Shown: in pieces, positions 16,683-23,439 of the stretch
Layout: every line of letters begins with the position of its first letter
Numbering within the stretch: position 1 is the first letter of the stretch
Assembly (NCBI GenBank): GCA_963816955.1
Contig: CAWFME010000007.1
Span: 248,001-312,000 of the forward strand
DNA: 64,000 bases
Direction of reading: 5' to 3'
Origin: DATFQI01 sp963816955
GTDB lineage: Bacteria > Actinomycetota > Thermoleophilia > Solirubrobacterales > Solirubrobacteraceae
Position numbers and translations under genes: made by a program
Notes under the pieces: generated by a model
What the model was told of the DNA's origin: nothing
Seen by the model: the letters and a program-made list of their open reading frames with translations, nothing else
Database searches by the model: none

Positions 16683-18710
16683 ATGCTTCGAGCCGCTCTC
16701 CCCATCGCCCTCGCCGTCGCCGCCCTGGCCGCCCCTGTCACCGCCTCCGCCCTGGACGAGCAGGGCTACTGGGCGGTCGCCGACCGCCTCCAGACGCAGA
16801 TGGACCGCTACTGGGACGACCGCGCCGGCTACTTCACCGGCACCTTCGCGGGGGCGAACGCGGACGCGCTGCTCGTCTACTCCGTCGCCGCCCGCAGCGG
16901 CCACCGCGGCCCGGCGCGCGACGACGCCCGCGCGCGGCGGCTCGTCGATGCGCTCGTCTCCTCGCCGCCCTACACCGCGACGCTGCCGCCGCCGCGCCCC
17001 GGCTCGCTCCGCCACGCGCCCGGCTTCACGAGCTCGATGGAGTCGACGCGCGCGCCCCAGCACATGGTCTTCGACACGGAGATCGTCGACGGCCTGCGCC
17101 ACGCCTGGCTCGCGCGCCGCGAGCTCGGGCTGAGCGCGCGCCAGTCGGCGCTGATCGCCGGCCGCATCCACTCGACCGCGCGCGGCAGCTTCTACCGCTG
17201 GCCCGCGATCCGGCTCAACCAGATCAACTGGTACGCGCTGATGTATGCCGCGGACGCGACCGTGACGGGCGACGCCCGCATGCTGCGCCGCGACCTCAAG
17301 CTGCAGATCGCCCGGTTCGTCGCCGGCGCCCGCGCGCACGGCGCGACCGCCGGCAACCTCGGCGCGGGCCTGAGCTTCCACTACCTCCCGCACATGCGGC
17401 TCTCGCACCCGATGAACGTCGACTCCGCGGAGTACGCGAACATCACCGCGTCGTTCGCGCGCGAGTACGCGCAGGCGCGCCGTGCGGGGATGCCCGCTCC
17501 GTCGCCCGCCGCCCGGCGGCTGCTGCGGGCGTGGCTCACTCGCGTGCTGACGGGCTACTGGACGCACGGCGGCTACGTCAACTGGGACACGGGCTTCGGC
17601 TTCCGCCGCTGGCATCAGGCGAAGAAGTTCGGGATCAGCCAGCAGGCGCTGATCGGCATCGCGTCGGCACCGGGGCTGGTCGACGACCGGACGCGCCGCT
17701 GGGCGAAGTGGATGCTCGACCGCGGCTTCGACTTCTACGAGCGCCAGCTCGGCCGCCAGTCCGCTCCCCCCGGCGTGTTCTTCGGCGTCCACGAGGTGCC
17801 GCAGGCGAGCAGCAGCGCACGCCTGGCCCTGGCCCGGGTGGCCTCCAACGCCGCCCGCGCGGTCGCCGCCGGGCTCGGCAGCGCCCGCTCGAGCGAGCCG
17901 CCCGCGCTGTACGCCTTCGATCCCGACACCGGGCGGCTGGCCGTCACCACGCCCGACTACAACACGGTCATCGTCCCGAGCAGCCGCGGCGCGTTCCCCT
18001 ACGGCGGGATCGACGTCGCCCGGCTCTTCGACGGCCGGCAGGAGGTCGCCGCCGGGATCGGCGGCCGACCGCCCGCGTCGTTCGGCCTGCTCGTGCGCAA
18101 CATCTCGGGCCGGCGCACCTTCGCCACCCAGCTCCACGATCGCGGGCGGCTGTGGCTCACCCGGGCGCCGCACGGCGTCGGGGCGCGCAGCTCGGCGTGG
18201 ACGGGCCGGTCCTACGCGGGCGCCTTCCAGGACCTCCGCGCGGCGGGAATCGCCCGCGGCAACGGCTGGACGGGCCGCTCCACCCACCGCTTCACGCACT
18301 ACTTCATCCAGACGAGCTGGTCCCTGCGCCGGATCAGCGCCCGCGGGCGCGCGACGGTCGACGTCCTGTTCCCGAGCTGGGGCGACGACGCCGAGGTCGA
18401 GGCCATCATGCGCGACGGCACGGTCCGGCGGGTCGGCCCCGTGCGCATCCCGCTCGCCCGGATCGGCCACCTGCTGGTGAGGAGCCGGCACGGCGCGTAC
18501 GTCGTCTACCCGCGGACGCGGCCGCGCGGCGCGACGATCCACCTGCTGCGCACGAGCCCGCAGAGCTCGGCGCCGCGCCCCGGACCGACGCTGGCCGTGC
18601 AGATCGCGCGCGAGAGCGGCGCCCGGACCGCGCGCTTCAGCGCCCGCTACGCGCCCGTGGAACGCGAGCGGGCCGCGGAGACCGCGGCCCGCTTGGCGAA
18701 TGACCGGTGA
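16683..18710 (+). CDS. Large secreted protein, likely alpha/alpha-toroid glycan-active
   Basis: 675 residues from ATG 16683, which begins a clear signal peptide (LRAALPIALAVAALAAPVTASA). The mature N-terminal half is helical with aromatic-rich stretches (RWPAIRLNQINWYALMYAAD, HYLPHMRLSHPMNVDSAEY, GGYVNWDTGFGFRRWHQAKK) like (alpha/alpha) toroids of polysaccharide lyases and glycoside hydrolases. The C-terminal half is strand-rich. No family is assigned with certainty. A hairpin at 18741-18768 follows. Confidence 0.6.
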   Translation: MLRAALPIALAVAALAAPVTASALDEQGYWAVADRLQTQMDRYWDDRAGYFTGTFAGANADALLVYSVAARSGHRGPARDDARARRLVDALVSSPPYTATLPPPRPGSLRHAPGFTSSMESTRAPQHMVFDTEIVDGLRHAWLARRELGLSARQSALIAGRIHSTARGSFYRWPAIRLNQINWYALMYAADATVTGDARMLRRDLKLQIARFVAGARAHGATAGNLGAGLSFHYLPHMRLSHPMNVDSAEYANITASFAREYAQARRAGMPAPSPAARRLLRAWLTRVLTGYWTHGGYVNWDTGFGFRRWHQAKKFGISQQALIGIASAPGLVDDRTRRWAKWMLDRGFDFYERQLGRQSAPPGVFFGVHEVPQASSSARLALARVASNAARAVAAGLGSARSSEPPALYAFDPDTGRLAVTTPDYNTVIVPSSRGAFPYGGIDVARLFDGRQEVAAGIGGRPPASFGLLVRNISGRRTFATQLHDRGRLWLTRAPHGVGARSSAWTGRSYAGAFQDLRAAGIARGNGWTGRSTHRFTHYFIQTSWSLRRISARGRATVDVLFPSWGDDAEVEAIMRDGTVRRVGPVRIPLARIGHLLVRSRHGAYVVYPRTRPRGATIHLLRTSPQSSAPRPGPTLAVQIARESGARTARFSARYAPVERERAAETAARLANDR

Positions 18711-18740
18711 TGGGGCGCCTCCCGCCGGTGCAGATCTCTC

Positions 18741-18768
18741 GCGCGCTCGCCCCGCCAGGCGGGCGCGC
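18741..18768 (+). terminator. Strong GC hairpin
   Basis: GCGCGCTCGCC and GGCGGGCGCGC form an 11-bp stem (one G-T pair) around a 6-base loop, 30 bases after the secreted-protein stop. It is followed by TTGATAT rather than a T-run. Confidence 0.5.
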
Positions 18769-18775
18769 TTGATAT

Positions 18776-18913
18776 CTAGCGGCGGGGCGGCTCCACGAGA
18801 ACCAGCTTGCCCCGGTTGAGCATCTGCGCGATCGCGCAGGCCTTCTCGATCTGCGAGTAGGTGTAGCGCACCGGGTTATGGAGGGTCTCGATGTGGACGC
18901 CAGGGATCTGCAT
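18776..18913 (-). pseudogene. Possible 3' remnant of a truncated gene
   Basis: A 45-codon reading frame (MQIPGVHIETLHNP, then YTYSQIEKACAIAQML and GKLVLVEPP) looks like the C-terminal end of a real protein. The frame continues upstream only to a TGA at about 18940, where the divergent SDR gene begins. I could not assign the family. It may be the stump left when the SDR segment was inserted, or a very small gene. Confidence 0.3.
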
Positions 18914-18934
18914 GATGAAAAGGTGATTCCCAAA

Positions 18935-19780
18935 ATGTCATCGTCCGTACCCTCGACAATCTTCAATAGCGATCATCTGACCGGACGGGTGATCCTCGTC
19001 ACGGGCGGTGGCTCCAACCTCGGGCGGGCTGCGGCGATCGAACTCGCGGCCTGCGGGGCGCAAGTCGTGGTTGCAGGTCGCCGTGAAGGTGTGCTAGCGG
19101 AGACGTGCTCGCTGATCGGGCCCTCGGCGGGTTGGGTGGCCGGCGACATCCGCCGCGACGACGACGCGGAGCGGATCGTCCGCGAATGCCTCTCCCGCCA
19201 CGGTCGTCTCGACGTGCTCGTCAACAACGCCGGCGGCCAGTACTTCGTCCCCGCGGAGGCGATCGAGCCGAAGGGCTGGCGAGCGGTCACGGGCCTGAAC
19301 GTCGGCGGCACCGAGCGCATGACCCGGCTCGCCGCCGAGCTCGCGATGCGCCCGGCCGGGGGAGGGACCATCGTCAACATCACGCTCTCGCCGCACCACG
19401 GCCTCACGGGGATGACGCACTCGAGCGCCGCCCGTGCCGCCGTCGAGGGTTACACGCGCGCGCTCGCGCGTGAGTGGGCCGCCGACGGGATCGCCGTGCT
19501 CGCCCTGGCGGCGGGCCACTTCGACACGGCCTCGCTGCGCAAGTACCCCGACGTCGTCTGGAAGGGCGCCGCCCGCTCGGTGCCTCTGCAGCGCCTCGGC
19601 CGCGAGCAGGAGCACGCCTGGCTCGTCGCGCTGGCGGCCTCGCCTCTGGGGCGCTCACTGTCGGGCTCCGTGATCACGCTGGACGGAGCCCGCGACAACT
19701 GGTTCGGACCCTGGCCCCCGCCGTCGCTGGTTGAGGACGAGGGAGCCGTGCCGACCGAAGCGCGCAAGCCCCGTTCCTGA
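18935..19780 (+). CDS. SDR-family oxidoreductase, PECR/2,4-dienoyl-CoA-reductase-like
   Basis: 281 residues from ATG 18935, preceded by AAAGGTGA at good spacing. The Rossmann start LVTGGGSNLGRAAAIEL and the NNAGG motif define the short-chain dehydrogenase family. The usual YxxxK is absent; the segment reads MTHSSAARAAVEGYTRALA, the pattern of peroxisomal trans-2-enoyl-CoA reductase and dienoyl-CoA reductase relatives, which work without the catalytic tyrosine. A role in fatty acyl-CoA metabolism is inferred. Confidence 0.8.
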   Translation: MSSSVPSTIFNSDHLTGRVILVTGGGSNLGRAAAIELAACGAQVVVAGRREGVLAETCSLIGPSAGWVAGDIRRDDDAERIVRECLSRHGRLDVLVNNAGGQYFVPAEAIEPKGWRAVTGLNVGGTERMTRLAAELAMRPAGGGTIVNITLSPHHGLTGMTHSSAARAAVEGYTRALAREWAADGIAVLALAAGHFDTASLRKYPDVVWKGAARSVPLQRLGREQEHAWLVALAASPLGRSLSGSVITLDGARDNWFGPWPPPSLVEDEGAVPTEARKPRS

Positions 19781-19786
19781 GACCGG

Positions 19787-20347
19787 TCACGCCGCCCTAT
19801 CATCACGGTGCTCCAGCGGGCGTGGTGTAGCGGTAACACGTGAGCCTTCCAAGCTCGAGTCACGAGTTCGATCCTCGTCGCCCGCTTCCCGCACGGCTTC
19901 AGACATCAGCGCCCGAACCGTGCCCCTCCGGCGGAATGTCCGTCGGCGATGACAATTCGCGCACACCACCTGGCATTTTTCGATTTCGGCGAGGAGGCTC
20001 TGCCAGCTGCGGTTCACCAGGCCCTTGCCGATGTCGAAGCGCTTGTCGCGTAGGTGATCGAACTCGAGAACGAGCGGGTCCGTCTCGCCGCAGTCGGTGC
20101 ACGGATGGAGCACGAAGTAGTCGAGGAGGAATGCCGTCCGCTCGCGCGACAGCCGCTGTTTCTGGGCGCGGGCCTGATCGATGTACCTCTGCTTGTTCGC
20201 AAGGTAGTGCTCTCGCCCGTATGCCGAACGGCATGGCCGGCAAAACGTGTCCCGCTGCAGCTTGCGCCTCCGCCGCCAGGCGAAGTCCGTGGCCGGCTTG
20301 CTCTCACCGCAGCGACAACACAGGATTCGGTCGGGCGGCTTTGTCAC
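19787..20347 (-). CDS. Free-standing HNH homing-type endonuclease
   Basis: 186 residues from GTG 20347. The core ~140 residues have four zinc-type Cys pairs (CCRCGES, CRPC, CTDCGE, CANCH) and the HNH motif: LEFDHLRDKRFDIG, then KCQVVCANCHRRRT. The last ~40 codons run antisense through the tRNA-Gly gene and are probably not conserved. An in-frame GTG at 20353 is also possible; 20347 is preferred because the LAGLIDADG gene at 13656 begins with the same GTGAC at the same place relative to its LexA-like box. It is divergent from tRNA-Pro with ~67 bases between. Confidence 0.78.
   Translation of the reverse strand: MTKPPDRILCCRCGESKPATDFAWRRRRKLQRDTFCRPCRSAYGREHYLANKQRYIDQARAQKQRLSRERTAFLLDYFVLHPCTDCGETDPLVLEFDHLRDKRFDIGKGLVNRSWQSLLAEIEKCQVVCANCHRRRTFRRRGTVRALMSEAVREAGDEDRTRDSSLEGSRVTATPRPLEHRDDRAA
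19816..19886 (+). tRNA. tRNA-Gly (anticodon UCC)
   Basis: 71 nt. Acceptor GCGGGCG pairs with CGCCCGC, anticodon loop CTTCCAA gives TCC, and the T-arm is CGAGTTCGATCCTCG. The HNH gene on the other strand reads straight through it. Confidence 0.94.
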
Positions 20348-20360
20348 GAACACATGTTCC
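20347..20360 (-). promoter_or_regulatory. LexA-like palindrome on the start of the HNH gene
   Basis: CGAACACATGTTCC matches CGAAC-N4-GTTCG with one mismatch at the last base. The surrounding GTCACGAAC and CATGTTC are shared with the LAGLIDADG gene start, although the two proteins are unrelated. Confidence 0.5.
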
Positions 20361-20414
20361 CATCACGTTCGGACAGAACCCCCCGAGCGAGAGCGCGTAG
20401 ACTGGACCCCGTCA

Positions 20415-20488
20415 CGGGGAGTGGCGCAGTCTGGTAGCGCACCCGGCTGGGGGCCGGGCGGTCGCAGGTTCAAATCCTGTCTCCCCGA
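20415..20488 (+). tRNA. tRNA-Pro (anticodon GGG), integration target
   Basis: 74 nt. Acceptor CGGGGAG pairs with CTCCCCG, anticodon loop CTGGGGG gives GGG, and the T-arm is GCAGGTTCAAATCCTGT. A TAGACT -10-like box lies at 20398-20403. Bases 20443-20488 (anticodon arm to 3' end) are repeated at 22010 and 29583 and, in decayed form, at 39192, so this tRNA looks like the left junction of an integrated array. Confidence 0.95.
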
Positions 20489-21145
20489 TCGCAGGAAAGC
20501 CCTGCTAGCGGAGCGTATTTTGCCACTCTGCGGCGGCTTGCTGACGGGGACGATACGGGGACCATATTCGTCGGGATTCGGTATGGGCCAGGGGCACAAT
20601 TTGGCTCTAGCGCGGAATCTGACGGCTACGACGCGCGGCTATCGGGCCTCAACGGTGCGTTGCGCCCGTTCCGGAACCGTGTGGTCGCAGGTTGAATCGC
20701 GCCGGGTTGTGGTCCCGGCGGCCGCGGGTTCGAGTCCCGTCGCTCACCCACTCGAGCCGATCCCTGTGAAGGGCTTCCGGGTTCCGTAGGTGCGTATCGC
20801 GGTCGGTCGTGAGTGTTCCTCCGAGGCACACACGGTTGGCGCGGGCACCGTCACAACCGCCCGCTGCTTTGAACGAAGGCGCAAGCAGTGACCAATGAGG
20901 CTCTCATGACCCCGCGCACACTGACGTCGCCCCGGCCGTGACGCTCGCGGTCCTCGCGACGTTCGTGCTGGGTGGCGCCGCCTCGGACATTGCGGCGCGC
21001 GGCGCGCGGCGCGATAGTGGCCTCCGCTCTGTTGCATTGCACCGCGCCGTCAGGAGCCGGACTCCGTCGTGCAGAGCAACCTGACGGTGCTCGGCGGCGG
21101 TGAGCGGCGGGTCTGAGCCTCGCGCAAGGCGGTCGGCGCTGGATC
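20489..21145. other. Gene-free scar with integration debris
   Basis: No convincing coding region. It holds an ATTTGGCTCT motif (about 20599) also found downstream of the two internal att copies, a tRNA-Pro-like scrap (GTCGCAGGTTGAATC near 20683), and a tRNA-His 3' half. It reads as the decayed inner side of the left junction. Confidence 0.5.
20700..20750 (+). pseudogene. tRNA-His 3'-half fragment
   Basis: The sequence CCGGG-TTGTGGT-CCCGG gives a GTG (His) anticodon arm, followed by a variable loop, a GCGGGTTCGAGTCCCGT T-arm and CGCTCACC. There is no D-arm and no 5' acceptor strand upstream, so it cannot fold as a full tRNA. Fragments of this kind are left when an element integrates at a tRNA 3' end. 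Confidence 0.65.
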
Positions 21146-21175
21146 TTGACCCGTGCCCGTGGGTCAGGCTAGCGT
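21146..21175 (+). promoter_or_regulatory. Promoter of the SnoaL-like gene
   Basis: TTGACC (21146-21151), an 18-base spacer and TAGCGT (21170-21175). The spacer region contains the inverted repeat GACCC-N8-GGGTC, a possible operator. Confidence 0.5.
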
Positions 21176-21211
21176 CGGTGTTGGACCCAAGACCCCGCTC
21201 GAGGAGGGACG

Positions 21212-21754
21212 ATGTCCAGCACGTCGGTCGGAGCTGCATCCACCGCGGTCGACCGCCAGTTCGCCGCCGAGTTCGCCGAGCGTTGGGAGGCGGCGTGGAA
21301 CTCGCATCAGCCGGAGCGCCTGCTCGAGCTGATGACGGACGACATCGAGTACGACGACTCGGCCTGGCCGCGGCAGATGCGCGGACACCGCGACGTCCGT
21401 GAGTTCCTCGAGAGCGTCTGGCGGGCGATGCCGGATCTCGAGTTCAAGATGGTGGACGGACCGTTCCTGAGCGAGGGGCAGTCGAAGGCCGCCTTCTATT
21501 GGACGGGGACGGGCACGTTCACTGGGCCGCTCGACCCGCCGGGGCTCGCGCCGACGGGCACTCGGCTGGCATTCGACGGGTTCGATCTGCACGAGTACCG
21601 CGACGGCCGCGTTTGCCGCCTGCGGATCACGTTCGACATGATGGACGTCAGCCGCCAGATCGGGATGGCGCCCAAGCCTGGCTCGCGGCTGGAGAAGGCG
21701 ACGGCCGCCACCCAGCGTGTCGCCATGCGGGTGAAGGACCGTCTCCGGCGTTGA
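21212..21754 (+). CDS. SnoaL-like / NTF2-fold protein
   Basis: 180 residues from ATG 21212, preceded by GAGGAGGGACG. The core (~15-150) has the SnoaL pattern: FAERWEAAWNSHQPERLLELMTDDIEYDDS, then GHRDVREFLESVWRAMPDLEF, and FDGFDLHEYRDGRVCRLRITFD. Members act as polyketide cyclases, ester cyclases or small-molecule isomerases; many are uncharacterised. It stands alone between the tRNA-Pro and the first internal att copy, the only gene of that 1.5-kb segment. Confidence 0.75.
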   Translation: MSSTSVGAASTAVDRQFAAEFAERWEAAWNSHQPERLLELMTDDIEYDDSAWPRQMRGHRDVREFLESVWRAMPDLEFKMVDGPFLSEGQSKAAFYWTGTGTFTGPLDPPGLAPTGTRLAFDGFDLHEYRDGRVCRLRITFDMMDVSRQIGMAPKPGSRLEKATAATQRVAMRVKDRLRR

Positions 21755-21756
21755 GA

Positions 21757-21783
21757 GGCTGCGGCCGACGCTCGCCGGCAGCC
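21757..21783 (+). terminator. Hairpin after SnoaL-like gene
   Basis: GGCTGC-GGC pairs with GCC-GCAGCC (one bulged base) two bases after the stop codon. No T-run. Confidence 0.35.
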
Positions 21784-21908
21784 GCCCTAAATGGAGAGCG
21801 CAGCCGTCGACGCCGGCCTTGGCGCCTTGCCTCGTGTGACTACGTTTCGCCACGCCACGCGATGCCGCTTCAGAGCACGGGCCGAAGACGAGCGCTGGCG
21901 CCCTCAGT

Positions 21909-22148
21909 GGGGTGCAATCCGGGGTGCAAATTGAGCGCAACCGAGACCAACTCAGAGCAACTCGTATCGCTGTAGAGCGCTGAATCGCATCGAGTGCGCC
22001 TGGATCGCTCCGGCTGGGGGCCGGGCGGTCGCAGGTTCAAATCCTGTCTCCCCGACTGGAACTTCCTGCAACACGCAGAAAGCGCTTCGACGGTGTATCG
22101 ACGCGGGGTGCGTTCCGGGGTGCAAATCTTGCACACCGTTTGCACCCC
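21909..22148 (+). repeat. Internal att-like site 1 (arms plus tRNA-Pro core)
   Basis: Left arm: two direct GGGGTGCAA copies at 21909-21917 and 21921-21929. Core: bases 22010-22055 are identical to the 3' 46 bases of tRNA-Pro. Right arm: GGGGTGCGT (22105), GGGGTGCAA (22117-22125) and inverted TTGCACCCC (22140-22148). The order arm-core-arm resembles an attP or a junction between tandem elements. The remaining 21784-22412 has no gene. Confidence 0.75.
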
Positions 22149-22412
22149 GCCTCGAGCCGATTTGGCTCTCCGTCGCGATTCAGCAACCTGCGACCGCAAG
22201 GTCTGGGGCCGGGCGGTCGCAGGTCGGCGACGACCCAAGTCGTGCCGGTGCTCGTCCGGAGCGAGCGTGGCGTGCGTGAGCCCAGACGACCGCTGCTCGT
22301 CCCGAGTGAGCGTGTGCCGCGGGGCTACGGAGGCCGGAGCCTGGTTTGCGCCGCTTGCCGAGTGTCGGGGTCTGCTCAGGGGTTCCGGCAGGCGACGTGG
22401 GATGATGGGCCG

Positions 22413-23072
22413 ATGGACGAGCGCGACCTCGAGCTGCGCGAGCTGACGTACCGGCTGTTCGTGGACCGCGGACGCGCGCCGACGCCTGAGGAGGCGGCGT
22501 CCGCCGCGGGCTGCACGAGGTCCGAGCTCGAGTCCGGCTGGCGTCGTCTTCATGCGGCGCACGCGCTCGTCCTCAACCCGGCCACGACCGAGATCCGCAT
22601 GGCCAATCCGTTCTCGGCCGTCCCGACCGCTTATCGCGTCGAGGCGCGCGGTCGCTGGTGGTACGCGAACTGTGCTTGGGACGCGTTCGGCGTGTGCGCC
22701 GCGTTGCACGCCGATGGGCGTGTCGAGACGTCGTGCCCGGACTGTGGCGAGCCGCTCGCGGTCGACGTGCGCGATCGGCGCCCTACCGAGGAGGGCCTGC
22801 TCTTCCACTGCCTGGTGCCCGCCGCGCACTGGTGGGACGACATCGTCTTCACCTGAAGCACGATGAATCTCTTCCGGTCGGAGGAGCACATCGATCGTTG
22901 GCTCGGCGACCGCACGCCGGGAGCGACCATTCCGGTCACGACCCTGAGCGAGCTCGCACACGGATGGTGGAGCGACCGGCTGCCGCCGGAGTGGCGGCCG
23001 CACACGCGCGATGAGAACCAGGCCGTTCTGGATCGCCTGGGCCTCACCGGGGACTTCTGGCGCCTGCCCTAG
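22413..23072 (+). CDS. Alkylmercury-lyase (MerB) family protein with in-frame TGA, candidate selenoprotein
   Basis: 219 residues if the TGA at 22854-22856 (codon 148) is read as selenocysteine. The N-terminal ~60 residues are helical like the MerB winged helix. WYANCAWDAF places Cys87 and Asp90 with the exact C-x2-D spacing of MerB Cys96/Asp99. The TGA falls 61 codons after Cys87, where MerB has its second catalytic cysteine (Cys159, 63 residues after Cys96). The frame continues without shift into STMNLFRSEEHIDRW, matching the MerB segment after that cysteine, and ends in GLTGDFWRLP. A hairpin with a GGTC loop follows the TGA. Alternative: a TGC-to-TGA nonsense mutation. MerB enzymes cleave carbon-mercury bonds; this relative may act on another organometal or organoselenium compound. 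Confidence 0.8.
22861..22893 (+). other. Bacterial SECIS-like hairpin
   Basis: Starting 4 bases after the TGA: CGATG, AAT bulge, CTCTTCC, loop GGTC, GGAGGAG, CA bulge, CATCG. That gives a 7-bp upper and a 5-bp lower stem. The loop GT lies at bases 24-25 counted from the T of TGA; in E. coli fdhF the GU of the AGGUCU loop lies at 23-24. Loop identity and distance fit SelB recognition. Confidence 0.72.
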
Positions 23073-23439
23073 GCGGGACGTCTCCAGCGATGCGCCCGAT
23101 CTGAAGGTGGCCGCGACTGCCATCGGTCGCTGGTAGGCGACGACGACCCAGGCGCTCCTTGCGCGAAGGCGCGCGGGAGAGATCAGAGCCGAGCGTGGTG
23201 GGTCCTGGACGTCCTCGGGAGCAGGGATGAGCGGAACTCGCCGTGCCAGTTGTCGTCCAAGTCAGGCGTCTGCGACTGCCGCCCATTCGCTTTCGCTATC
23301 GGATCCGATTGCAGGCGTCTGGGCGGCAGGCGGCGTTATCAGTCGAGCGTGATTGACCTTGCCGTTGACCTGAGGGGTCCCGAGGGCAGCGCGTGGACGG
23401 CCAGCCGGTCGATTCGGCGGCGCGGACACGCTGTTGCGG
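23073..23439. other. Non-coding interval
   Basis: Between the stops of the convergent MerB-like and propeller genes. No convincing gene, repeat or tRNA is seen. Confidence 0.5.

Noticed and set aside
13760..16741. 993-codon minus-strand frame over the kinase gene
   Set aside because: Composition and antisense position to a complete kinase show it is a GC-codon shadow.
20700..20750. Functional tRNA-His
   Set aside because: No D-arm or 5' acceptor strand can be found upstream.
22863..23072. Separate 69-residue gene after the MerB-like TGA
   Set aside because: It lies in the same frame directly after the TGA, has no ribosome site of its own, and its sequence is the expected C-terminal part of the MerB family; a single gene with a recoded TGA explains it better.
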